Below the pieces are notes generated by a model. It saw only the letters and a list, made by a program, of their open reading frames with translations. It ran no database searches and was not told where the DNA came from. The translations under genes were made by a program, and so were the position numbers. DNA of 41,772 bases, taken from assembly GCA_947624265.1 (NCBI GenBank), contig CANQJQ010000003.1, forward strand, positions 1 through 41,772, read 5' to 3'. Source of the stretch: Candidatus Gastranaerophilales bacterium (GTDB lineage: Bacteria > Cyanobacteriota > Vampirovibrionia > Gastranaerophilales > Gastranaerophilaceae). This document shows, one piece after another, positions 15,411-22,929 of the stretch. Numbering within the stretch: the first letter of the stretch is position 1; each line of letters starts with the position of its first letter.

Positions 15411-16205
15411 TTAATTTTCATCATTTTCGGGTTTTACGACTGTTGTTATACCCAATAAAGCCTTAAAAAAGTCTTTTATTGAAGAACCTTTATCTTGTCC
15501 TGCTTTTACTGTACCAAAGGCTCCGCCTTCAGTCGCTCTATCTAAAAGTTCTTTAAAATTTTGTCCTGCTTTTACTGTACCAAAAGCTCCACCTTCAAGC
15601 GCTCTATCTACCAGTTCTTTAAAATTTTGTCCTGCTTCTACTGTACCAAAGGCTCCACCTTCAAGCGCTCTATCTACAAGTTCTTTAAAATTTTGTCCTG
15701 CTTCTACCGTGCCAAAGGCTCCGCCTTCAATCGCTCTATCTACAAGTTCTTTAAAATTTTGTCCTGCTTCTACCGTGCCAAAGGCTCCGCCTTCAAGCGC
15801 TCTATCTACAAGTTCTTTAAAATTTTGTCCTGCTTCTACTGTACTAAAGGCTCCGCCTTCAGTCGCTCTATCTAAAAGTTCTTTAAAATTTTGTCCTGCT
15901 TTTACTGTGCCAAAGGCTCCGCCTTCAAGCGCTCTATCTACGGCGTCCTCTAAAGCTGATCCTTCTGCACCTGCTTTTACTACTGCATTAGCTCCACCTA
16001 AAATTGCTCCTTTTACCGCATCCTCAAAAGCTGATCCTTCTGCACCTGCTTTTACTACACCAAGGGCGCCTGTAACTGCTCCTTCTACGGCATCCTCAAA
16101 AATAGGTTTTTCAGTTCCTTCATCCTCTTTGGGTGTATCAGTCTCTTGATTTTCTTGAGGTTTAACAACAGCTGATAATCCTATTAATTTTTCTACAAAA
16201 CTCAT
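15411..16205 (-). CDS. Tandem 22-residue repeat protein, function unknown
   Basis: 264 residues without signal peptide or membrane helix. About residues 87-245 hold six units of NFKELVDRALEGGAFGTV-type 22-residue repeats (66 bp each at the DNA level) plus partial flanking units. The preceding region has three related 25-residue units (EDAVxGAxxGGAxxVVKAGAEGSA), so the array seems to have grown from an older repeat. The N-terminus (VEKLIGLSAVVKPQ) and the C-terminus (FFKALLGITTVVKPE) are copies of one short module. Units differ mostly at Leu/Val, Ala-Leu/Ala-Thr and Glu/Lys positions. AAAGGAAA precedes the start, and a strong terminator follows. No family is recognised; a filament, sheet or adaptor is possible. 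Confidence 0.75.
   Translation of the reverse strand: MSFVEKLIGLSAVVKPQENQETDTPKEDEGTEKPIFEDAVEGAVTGALGVVKAGAEGSAFEDAVKGAILGGANAVVKAGAEGSALEDAVDRALEGGAFGTVKAGQNFKELLDRATEGGAFSTVEAGQNFKELVDRALEGGAFGTVEAGQNFKELVDRAIEGGAFGTVEAGQNFKELVDRALEGGAFGTVEAGQNFKELVDRALEGGAFGTVKAGQNFKELLDRATEGGAFGTVKAGQDKGSSIKDFFKALLGITTVVKPENDEN
15497..15943 (-). repeat. 66-bp tandem repeat array inside the repeat-protein gene
   Basis: Units recur at exact 66-base spacing: a TTCTTTAAAATTTTGTCC word starts at 15549, 15615, 15681, 15747, 15813 and 15879. Copies are nearly identical, which makes unit-number variation by recombination likely. It is a coding repeat in phase with the protein, not a CRISPR array. Confidence 0.93.
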
Positions 16206-16380
16206 AAAAATTTCCTTTCATTTTTTACAAGTTTAAAATCGGAAAGCAGGTGTAAAAACTTAAGTTTAAAATTATTTTTTTTTACAAAAATTAATAAATA
16301 TTATAAGTTTAATAATTTTCCGCAACTATAAACTAATTTCACTTTTTTGTTAAAATAATTATGAATAAGGACATAAAAAC

Positions 16381-17493
16381 ATGGAAGAAGTTAAGGGAAA
16401 ACAAAAGAAACCAATTATTAATTACATCAATGTCTTTAGAGGACTTGCAATTCTTTTAATACTTGCGGGACATACCCTGCAAATAGGGGCAAAAGGCAGC
16501 TGGGTAAATAATATTTCTTATGAAATATGGGCTGGCGGTACTGCTTTATTTATTTTTATTTCCGGATTTTTATTCCAGCATCTGTCTTATAAGTTTGAAT
16601 ATAAAAACTATATGCAAAAAAAATGGACAAATGTAATTATTCCATATATTTTAACAGCAATTCCGGGGATAATATTATGTTTTTGGATACCAAAAATCTA
16701 CGGCAACCCTTTTGAAGGGTTAAATCCGTTTTTACAGATAGGGGTTTTCCTTACTACAGGCAGAGTTCACAATGTTCCTGTTTGGTTTATACCAATGATT
16801 ATTATATTTTTTGTTATAAGTTTTTTACTTCTTTATTTGGAAAAAAAGAATATTTTATATAAGTTATTGCCCGTATTATTTTTGATTACACTTGTTATAC
16901 CAAGGTCGGATATAGAACCTGAGTGGGTTATAAATATGGACTACTGGCATAAATACTTGGCTTATATGGGTTATGTACTGAACGGATTTATACATTTTAC
17001 ATCTATGTATGTTTTTGGTATGTATTTATCCAAAAACAAAGATAAAATTGATATTTTCTACGATAAAAGACTTTTAATATTTGTTTTAATGATATTAACC
17101 GCAGGACTTGATGTTTATTTAAATCATAACAATATATATTTAAACGGAACAATATCTAAATTTTTCTTAACAGTTCTTGTTTTAGGATACTTAAAACATT
17201 ATGATGAACTTATAAAATCACACGAGAGAATAAATTCTTGGCTTGATGTAACCGCAAAATACAGCTTTGGACTGTTTTTTATCCATTGGTACTACGTATT
17301 TGCATTTAATAAACTTTTTAATATGCCAAAAGTACTGCCTGTCAATAGCTGTGGTCAGTTAATTTATTCCTCCGCTCTTGCCTCCTTAAGATACATATTT
17401 GTTTTAGCCGTAAGCTTTTTAACCTTATTTATTCTTAAAAAACTATTAAATAAATTAAAAATAGAAAAAACAAGAACTTTCATAGGGGTTTAA
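16381..17493 (+). CDS. Acyltransferase family 3 membrane protein
   Basis: 370 residues with about ten hydrophobic segments. The first helix region NVFRGLAILLILAGHTLQ carries the RGxAxxxxxxGH-type arginine and catalytic histidine of acyltransferase family 3 (OatA/WecH/NodX type), and the end is a short basic tail. These proteins O-acetylate or O-succinylate extracytoplasmic sugars, peptidoglycan or lipids. A -10 (TAAAAT, 16351-16356) with a TG extension lies upstream. It neighbours a glycosyltransferase and galE on the opposite strand, so it probably modifies a surface glycan. Confidence 0.85.
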   Translation: MEEVKGKQKKPIINYINVFRGLAILLILAGHTLQIGAKGSWVNNISYEIWAGGTALFIFISGFLFQHLSYKFEYKNYMQKKWTNVIIPYILTAIPGIILCFWIPKIYGNPFEGLNPFLQIGVFLTTGRVHNVPVWFIPMIIIFFVISFLLLYLEKKNILYKLLPVLFLITLVIPRSDIEPEWVINMDYWHKYLAYMGYVLNGFIHFTSMYVFGMYLSKNKDKIDIFYDKRLLIFVLMILTAGLDVYLNHNNIYLNGTISKFFLTVLVLGYLKHYDELIKSHERINSWLDVTAKYSFGLFFIHWYYVFAFNKLFNMPKVLPVNSCGQLIYSSALASLRYIFVLAVSFLTLFILKKLLNKLKIEKTRTFIGV

Positions 17494-17542
17494 ATATTAT
17501 CTGATTTGTTAAATTATACCCTATAACTTCAACAGTATGAAA

Positions 17543-18220
17543 TTATTTTTTTTCAAATACATAATAATCAGATAATAAGTCATTAAATTTTTTAGATATT
17601 TCTTCTATATTTTCTTTCTTCCAACCTAAAGAAGTAAGCTTTGATATAATAATATCTTTATCCTCAAGATTTAAGTTGATAAAATATATTTTATTTTTTT
17701 CTTTTAAAAATTGAGAAATGTCCGCATCATCTATAATTATTTTATTATCTTTGTTTACATATTTTACTGAAAAATTATTATTTCTTTTAATTTTATTTAC
17801 ATCAACTACTATCTTGTTATAATGATTGCAATATGTACAAGGATTTTCACGCATTATTATAACTGTATTATCGTCTAACTCATCTAATTGTTCCATTCTG
17901 TTTAAAGTATCTATAGTTCTGGAATTATCAGTAATTAGAGGAAATAATACATTAAGTTTTTTAATATATAGAGAAAATAAAATTGCAAGTATAAGAATTA
18001 TTGTAAAATTTAAAATACCAATAAACCGATTTTTTCCGCAATAATCAAATATTTTACAAGTAATTATAATTATTGACGGAGTAAGAAATAATATTACACG
18101 ATTACAAAAAGGATAAAATCCTAAATATGATAATATTAAGAAAAAATATACGGGTATAATTAAAAATAAACCGTTAAAGTTTAGTGATAACTTACCCCCC
18201 CCCCAGCTCATTTTTCTCAA
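17543..18220 (-). pseudogene. C-terminal half of GT-C glycosyltransferase, out of frame with the N-terminal half
   Basis: 225 residues. Its first residues MRKMSWGGGK read through the end of the preceding gene and the G10 tract; no Shine-Dalgarno supports an independent start. Residues about 10-100 are hydrophobic membrane helices continuing the upstream half, and the rest is a soluble domain with no recognised motif. With nine or twelve G at 18195-18204 the upstream frame would read straight into this one, giving a ~525-residue protein. The piece is therefore best read as the second half of one gene, in the OFF state or broken in the assembly. Confidence 0.78.
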
Positions 18221-19121
18221 TTTTTATACAAATTAAAACACTTCCTATTAAAAATAATATTAAAATAAATAATAAAACGCCGTGAGGAAGCATAGCAGTA
18301 ATTCGAGAATCAAAAAATTCATGCTGAAAAAATATAAAATGTATAATAGAATTTAAAGCTTTAAAAGAATTCGGCGTAAAATAATATAAGTTTGACATCC
18401 ATTGTTCTTTTAATCCGTCATCAGCCTGCATTTGTATAATATAGCTATAATAGTTAACCAAAATAAAAGTTAATGTAAAAATTTGAAAAATGATTATTTT
18501 TATAATATTCTCCGAATTTTTATAAATGAAGTTTTTTAATAATAATAAAAATGAAAATATTTCAATTATTACAATTGATGTAATTGACGAATATACCATT
18601 ATTAAAGACCCTAAAATACACAAAATCAGTTTTTTAGGATTAATTTTATCTAAACTATTGCCGAGAACTAGGTTTAACATCAAAAGCATACAAAACAAAT
18701 CATAAGAATACGGTTTTATATAGTGCGAAAAATGTATGTAACTATAATTAAAACAATATAAAAAAAGACAAAAAACAATTAGTAATTTGTTTTTAAAAAC
18801 TTTTTCAAGTAATCTAAAAAACAAGAAAAAGGATAAAAATTCTGCAAGCAAAGAAAAAAGTTTATAAACAGTAAAATCTAATCCCCATATTTTATAAATA
18901 AATTTCATTAAGCATCTGTATAAAGGTAAAAAATTGGTTCCTTGTATAAAATTGAAAAAAATATCATGTAAAGGAACAAAAGAACCCCACAAACTGTGAC
19001 ATTCATCTCCAATCATATAGTATCGGTTATTTATAAGAGAAATTATTCGAATTGCAAATCCGATAATAAACAATAAAATTATTGCAAAATAGTATAAATT
19101 AAATTTATTAGTTTTTTCCAT
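18192..19121 (-). CDS. GT-C (family 39-like) membrane glycosyltransferase, N-terminal half, phase-OFF state
   Basis: 309 residues ending in GGG-stop created by the G10 tract. It has about eight membrane helices. The first extracytoplasmic loop carries GDE at residues 38-40, the Asp-Glu pair used by lipid-linked-sugar GT-C enzymes of the PMT/ArnT group. Its reading frame joins the downstream 225-residue frame if one G is lost (see the poly-G feature). An AGGTGA lies before the ATG. It is followed upstream on the same strand by galE, suggesting an epimerised UDP-sugar pathway and transfer of a sugar to a surface polymer or protein. Both halves are more AT-rich than galE. Confidence 0.82.
   Translation of the reverse strand: MEKTNKFNLYYFAIILLFIIGFAIRIISLINNRYYMIGDECHSLWGSFVPLHDIFFNFIQGTNFLPLYRCLMKFIYKIWGLDFTVYKLFSLLAEFLSFFLFFRLLEKVFKNKLLIVFCLFLYCFNYSYIHFSHYIKPYSYDLFCMLLMLNLVLGNSLDKINPKKLILCILGSLIMVYSSITSIVIIEIFSFLLLLKNFIYKNSENIIKIIIFQIFTLTFILVNYYSYIIQMQADDGLKEQWMSNLYYFTPNSFKALNSIIHFIFFQHEFFDSRITAMLPHGVLLFILILFLIGSVLICIKIEKNELGGG
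18195..18204 (-). repeat. G10 homopolymer in the glycosyltransferase reading frame (phase-variation switch)
   Basis: Ten C on the plus strand, ten G on the coding strand. With ten G the gene stops at 18194-18192; with nine (or twelve) the two halves fuse into one protein. Slipped-strand mispairing of poly-G is the classic ON/OFF mechanism in surface glycosyltransferase genes, for example in Campylobacter and Helicobacter. Confidence 0.85.
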
Positions 19122-19169
19122 TTTTCACCTAATTAACATAATAGTACAAATATGATAATCAAAATGATT

Positions 19170-20156
19170 TTATATATTTTTTGATTTTTCCCACAGATAT
19201 GCGGTTTTTATGCTGTCTTTAAGAGAATGTTTACAATTCCAGCCGAGGAGTTCTTTTGCTTTATAAGAATTTGCCAGTAAAACTGCCGCATCTCCCGCTC
19301 GTCTTTGTTCATATTGAACTTGTATTTCTTTATTGGTTAAGGCTTTTACCGTATCAAATACTTCTTTTACACTGCTGCCTTTTTCAGTCCCAAGGTTAAA
19401 ACAATCCGATTTATTGTTTTTCAATAAATATAAGTATGCGAGTCTGTGAGCTTCCGTTAAATCTTCTACATTTACATAATCTCTTATACAGGTGCCGTCG
19501 GGGGTAGAATAGTCAGTACCATAAATTTTAAAAATTCTGTTTTTATCAAAAATTGATTTTAAAATATTCGGGATTAAATGAGTTTCAGGCTCGTGCCATT
19601 CACCCGTTCTGATTTCACTATCAGCCCCTGCTACATTAAAATATCTTAATTTTATTGATTTTAAACCGTATGCTTTATCATAATCATCTAAAATTTGTTC
19701 AATTATGTATTTTGTTTTGCCATATGGATTTATCGGATTTTTGGGGTGATTTTCATCTATCGGAGTATATTGCGGTTCCCCGTAGATTGCACAAGTTGAA
19801 GAAAATACTATTTTCTTTACGTTATTTTCTACCATAACATCCAAAAGGTTTATTGTTCCCAAAACATTATTTTTATAATATTTGGAAGGGTCTTCAACAC
19901 TTTGAGCCACTTCAATATAACCTGCAAAATGGATAACGCAGTCAATTTTATATTCTTTAAATACATTTTCAATATCAGATTTATTTTTTAAATCACCTTG
20001 GATAAAATGAACTTTTCCAAGAGTTTTAAGCTTATTAACCGTTTCAATATGCCCGTTTTCAAGGTTATCAAAAATAACAATTTCATCATTTGCACGCAGG
20101 AAATTAATAACACAATGACTTCCGATGTAGCCGGCTCCCCCCGTAATTAAAATCAT
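19170..20156 (-). CDS. galE: UDP-glucose 4-epimerase
   Basis: 328 residues, typical for GalE. GGAGYIGSH at residues 6-14 binds NAD, SSTCAIYGEP near 121-130 supplies the catalytic Ser/Thr, and the YGKTK motif (near 145-149) carries the catalytic Tyr and Lys. DYVNVEDLTEAH and QYEQRRAGDAA are further family segments. It interconverts UDP-glucose and UDP-galactose. The start shares one base with the mscS stop (TAATG), so it is translated from the mscS-galE message; the glycosyltransferase pair follows 48 bases downstream. Confidence 0.96.
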   Translation of the reverse strand: MILITGGAGYIGSHCVINFLRANDEIVIFDNLENGHIETVNKLKTLGKVHFIQGDLKNKSDIENVFKEYKIDCVIHFAGYIEVAQSVEDPSKYYKNNVLGTINLLDVMVENNVKKIVFSSTCAIYGEPQYTPIDENHPKNPINPYGKTKYIIEQILDDYDKAYGLKSIKLRYFNVAGADSEIRTGEWHEPETHLIPNILKSIFDKNRIFKIYGTDYSTPDGTCIRDYVNVEDLTEAHRLAYLYLLKNNKSDCFNLGTEKGSSVKEVFDTVKALTNKEIQVQYEQRRAGDAAVLLANSYKAKELLGWNCKHSLKDSIKTAYLWEKSKNI

Positions 20157-21019
20157 TATACATTTTCCTTTTCTTGTGCTTTATTAACAACCACCTGCGG
20201 GAACGGAATTTCTATTCCTTCTTTTTCAAATCTTTCTTTAATCATTTGATTAAATTTTCGTTTTACCATCCATTGTTCATGCGGAGTTGTTTTAAATCTT
20301 GCAAGGATAACAATTGATGAATCTTGAAATTCATTAAGTCCGAATATTTCCAAATCAGAAAGAATATATTTAGAATAGCCTTCTGTTTGTCTGATTTCAT
20401 TACTTAAATCTTTTAAAACTCTTATCAAATGATTGATATCAGTATTATATGCAACACCAATATTAAATAAAGGCCATGAAAAATCTTTTGTTTGATTAAT
20501 AATAGTATCAATTTGACCGTTTCTAAGATAATGAACATCACCATTAAAGGTTCTTATAATAATCATTGTTAGGGTGATTTTTTCAACGGTGCCTGTTGAA
20601 TTATTAACGGTAACAAAATCACCTACTCTAACTTGTCCCGAAAGAATAATAGATAAACCCGTAAACAAGTCTTCAATAAATTTTTTAGCCCCAAAGCCGA
20701 CTGCAACACCTAAAACACCTGCTGTTGCAAGTATAGGTTTCATATCTATTCCGAAATTCTCCAAAATATTTGTTGCAAAAAACAGTATTATTATTGCATC
20801 TATTATATATATTCCTAATTGTCTTATGGTTTGGTAAACTTTTTTTGTTTCGGAGTCTTTAATTCTATTTGTAATTCTTTCAAAAAATATATTAAATAAT
20901 TTATTAATTATTCTTATTACAAAAAAGAAAATAATTATTTCTAAAATAGTTTTTCCTATAAGAAACAAATTAATTTTATCAACATGGTTAGCAAGCATTT
21001 GTTTTAAAATATTGTCCAA
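20156..21019 (-). CDS. MscS-type small-conductance mechanosensitive channel
   Basis: 287 residues: three or four membrane helices, the pore-lining helix region GVLGVAVGFGAKKFIEDLF near 105-125, then the FTGLSIILSGQVRVGDFV beta-domain entry and a C-terminal alpha-beta domain ending in a short charged tail. The length matches E. coli MscS (286). It releases osmolytes on hypo-osmotic shock. It lies directly upstream of galE and downstream of two secreted proteins in one run of minus-strand genes. Confidence 0.92.
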   Translation of the reverse strand: MDNILKQMLANHVDKINLFLIGKTILEIIIFFFVIRIINKLFNIFFERITNRIKDSETKKVYQTIRQLGIYIIDAIIILFFATNILENFGIDMKPILATAGVLGVAVGFGAKKFIEDLFTGLSIILSGQVRVGDFVTVNNSTGTVEKITLTMIIIRTFNGDVHYLRNGQIDTIINQTKDFSWPLFNIGVAYNTDINHLIRVLKDLSNEIRQTEGYSKYILSDLEIFGLNEFQDSSIVILARFKTTPHEQWMVKRKFNQMIKERFEKEGIEIPFPQVVVNKAQEKENV

Positions 21020-21059
21020 AATATGTCTCCTTAGTGTTTTATATATTATTATTAACTAA

Positions 21060-21665
21060 TTAAAATTTTATTATGTCAATATTATTATCGGACAATTTAG
21101 AACCCCATTTGGGATAATAATAGATTACAATTTTATCTTTAGGAGTAATTTTAGCATGTCCGCCGAGAATAATATTTGTAAAAGACCCTGTAGGAGGCAG
21201 AGGCGTTAATGCCCACTTGACGGGAAGCACGTATATTGTTCTGTTTGCTCCTTTTTTTATATATAGTGATTTTAGTTTATCTTTTTCTATATTTGGTATC
21301 TCAAAATTGTCAACAATCATAGTTGCGGGAATACCATTCCATCCTCGAGTAGTGTATGTTTCTATCTCGGCTTTAACTATCGTACCTTTTTTTATAATTA
21401 TTTTGTTATCATAAAATACATCTTCTCTAACTCTAAATTCAATCTTTTCACCGTCATATATATTATCTTTTTTGGTGGAAATACTGTTTGTAATTTGCAG
21501 TTTTATAGGTACGCGCTCTAAAGATTCATAATTATAGTTTAAATTTGTATAAGGCGCAGGATATTTATTTGAAGCAAGAGTTTTTTCAACAAAATAATCT
21601 CTTTCAATACCTAAAACAGGCATAGAACTCAAAAGTAAAATAAACAATATAAAAAATTTATTCAT
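21060..21665 (-). CDS. Secreted protein, unrecognised
   Basis: 201 residues with a signal peptide (MNKFFILFILLLSSMPVLG, cleavage near 19). The mature part is beta-rich (IEFRVREDVFYDNKIIIKKG, AEIETYTTRGWNG, ATMIVDNFEIP). The phrase 'KIIIKKGTIVKAEI' looks like an SLT- or CHASE-free beta sandwich, with no known domain identified. It overlaps the preceding M48-like gene by 8 bases, so the two are translationally coupled and probably act together in the periplasm or outer membrane. Confidence 0.6.
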   Translation of the reverse strand: MNKFFILFILLLSSMPVLGIERDYFVEKTLASNKYPAPYTNLNYNYESLERVPIKLQITNSISTKKDNIYDGEKIEFRVREDVFYDNKIIIKKGTIVKAEIETYTTRGWNGIPATMIVDNFEIPNIEKDKLKSLYIKKGANRTIYVLPVKWALTPLPPTGSFTNIILGGHAKITPKDKIVIYYYPKWGSKLSDNNIDIIKF

Positions 21666-22353
21666 ATTTAATATTTTCCTTTGAACCTTTTTCTATTTTT
21701 TGCTGTAATTTTTGTCTGTTATTTATAGAAGTCAAAAGGAAATTTTGATAATAAGGGTTAGAAATATAAGTATTATTAGCTAAAAACGAAGGATATTTTG
21801 TATAAATATACTCATAAATATTAGCAAGCCGAACAGATGTTAAATTTGTTCTGACAAAAGTATCATATCTTTTCTGCGGATATGTTTTATTCATGTAAGT
21901 AATTAAAGCTAAAGGGTTATAGCCTGCAGTTACCATTAAATCCACCGCACGTTTATCAAAGAAAATTTCATATTTCTTTGGTGCAAATTTTACCTGCGCC
22001 GCCCCGACAATACCTTTCAACTGACCTGAGTATGATTCAGCGGTTTTACATATTTCCCTTGATAAAAAAGCAGCTATTTCATTATCATCTGAGGCATGCT
22101 GAATATCTTTATCATAAATTATAATCTGTCTTTTTGTTAAAGAAGGCTCACCTTTTAGCAGTTTATCATCTTTGCTGTATATAAATACCATTCTGACATC
22201 TATTTTATTAGCATTTAATATGCGTGTACCTATTTCATTAACATGGTCTTGAAGCATAATATCATTTAATATTTTAATATCGTATTTAACGGCGTAAGCT
22301 TTTGTTCCGACAAGCAAAACAAAAATACTCAAAAAACATAAAAACTTTTTCAT
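21658..22353 (-). CDS. Secreted M48-peptidase-like protein lacking the zinc motif
   Basis: 231 residues with a signal peptide (cleavage near AYA, residue 21). The order of segments matches BepA/LoiP-type M48 metallopeptidases: DDNEIAAFLSREIC near 89-102 where HExxH is expected (both His and the second Glu context are lost), then FDKRAVDLMVTAGYNPLA near 131-148 in the position of the ExxAD-x-AGYDP segment, and a helical tail. It is probably a pseudo-enzyme or a scaffold. Its coupled partner follows in the same operon. Confidence 0.55.
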   Translation of the reverse strand: MKKFLCFLSIFVLLVGTKAYAVKYDIKILNDIMLQDHVNEIGTRILNANKIDVRMVFIYSKDDKLLKGEPSLTKRQIIIYDKDIQHASDDNEIAAFLSREICKTAESYSGQLKGIVGAAQVKFAPKKYEIFFDKRAVDLMVTAGYNPLALITYMNKTYPQKRYDTFVRTNLTSVRLANIYEYIYTKYPSFLANNTYISNPYYQNFLLTSINNRQKLQQKIEKGSKENIKYE

Positions 22354-22390
22354 AAAAAATATTCCAACTTAATTCCAAAATTATTATATC

Positions 22391-22416
22391 AAAAAAGGAC
22401 TGCTGATGCAGTCCTT
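22391..22416 (-). terminator. Intrinsic terminator of the cupin gene
   Basis: AAGGACTGC (22395-22403), loop TGAT and GCAGTCCTT (22408-22416) form a perfect 9-bp stem. On the minus strand it is followed by a run of T (complement of 22391-22396). It lies 5 bases after the cupin stop. Confidence 0.88.
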
Positions 22417-22420
22417 AAGG

Positions 22421-22789
22421 TTAAATTTTAATAAGCAGAAAATTAGAATCTTTGAGTGCCTTTAGCGTGTGCATAACATTTTTTTCAAAAAAGAACAGCT
22501 GACCTTTTTTAATTTTATATTTTCTGCCTTCTTCTTTATCATCTTCCGGCACTTGGCATCCGCATGCCTGACAGGTGCAGTTATCTTCGTCATTAAATTT
22601 TACTTCTATTTCACCTTCGGTTACAAAGATACATGCATCGGCATGGGACATATGCGGTTCTATTTCCTGATGTTTTTTTAAATAAACAAGCTTTAAATGC
22701 GCTCCGTTATTTTCCATTAAGTCTACAATCTGTCTGTCTGCTTCTTTAATATCCAATAAATCATCCGTTTCTAATACTTTATACATCAT
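22421..22789 (-). CDS. Cupin-domain protein with a cysteine-rich insert
   Basis: About 122 residues from the ATG at 22789. An ATG 27 bases further upstream is in frame, but a GGAAGGAG Shine-Dalgarno lies between the two, favouring the inner start. The domain reads as a single cupin: EIEPHMSHADACIFVTEGEIEV (the His-rich metal loop and Gly) then GQLFFFEKNVMHTLKAL (second motif). Between them is an insert CTCQACGC (positions about 78-85), a dense Cys-x-Cys-x2-Cys-x-Cys pattern not usual in cupins. A metal-sensing role is possible. A strong terminator follows, so the gene is its own unit. Confidence 0.78.
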   Translation of the reverse strand: MMYKVLETDDLLDIKEADRQIVDLMENNGAHLKLVYLKKHQEIEPHMSHADACIFVTEGEIEVKFNDEDNCTCQACGCQVPEDDKEEGRKYKIKKGQLFFFEKNVMHTLKALKDSNFLLIKI

Positions 22790-22904
22790 ATTTCTATTTA
22801 CTCCTTCCTTTTGCATATTTTAACGTTACGTTTACTGTTCGTAATTCCCCAAAAGCTTATTGTTAAGATTAATTTTTTTATTGTAAAATTCATTTATTAA
22901 AAGT

Positions 22905-22910
22905 TATAAT
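22905..22910 (+). promoter_or_regulatory. Possible -10 of the polytopic membrane protein gene
   Basis: TATAAT 20 bases before the ATG at 22930. No convincing -35. A weak ACGAGG Shine-Dalgarno (22915-22920) follows. Confidence 0.35.
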
Positions 22911-22929
22911 TTTTACGAGGATTTGTTTT

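Noticed and set aside
15497-15943. CRISPR-like regular spacing
   Set aside because: The unit is a continuous in-frame coding repeat with no unique spacers; it encodes the 22-residue protein repeat.
15561-16149. Plus-strand reading frames through the repeat array
   Set aside because: They are antisense to the repeat protein, have no ribosome-binding site, and are open only because the 66-bp unit lacks stops in those frames.
22790-22816. Upstream ATG for the cupin gene
   Set aside because: The strong GGAAGGAG lies inside that extension and points to the ATG at 22789.
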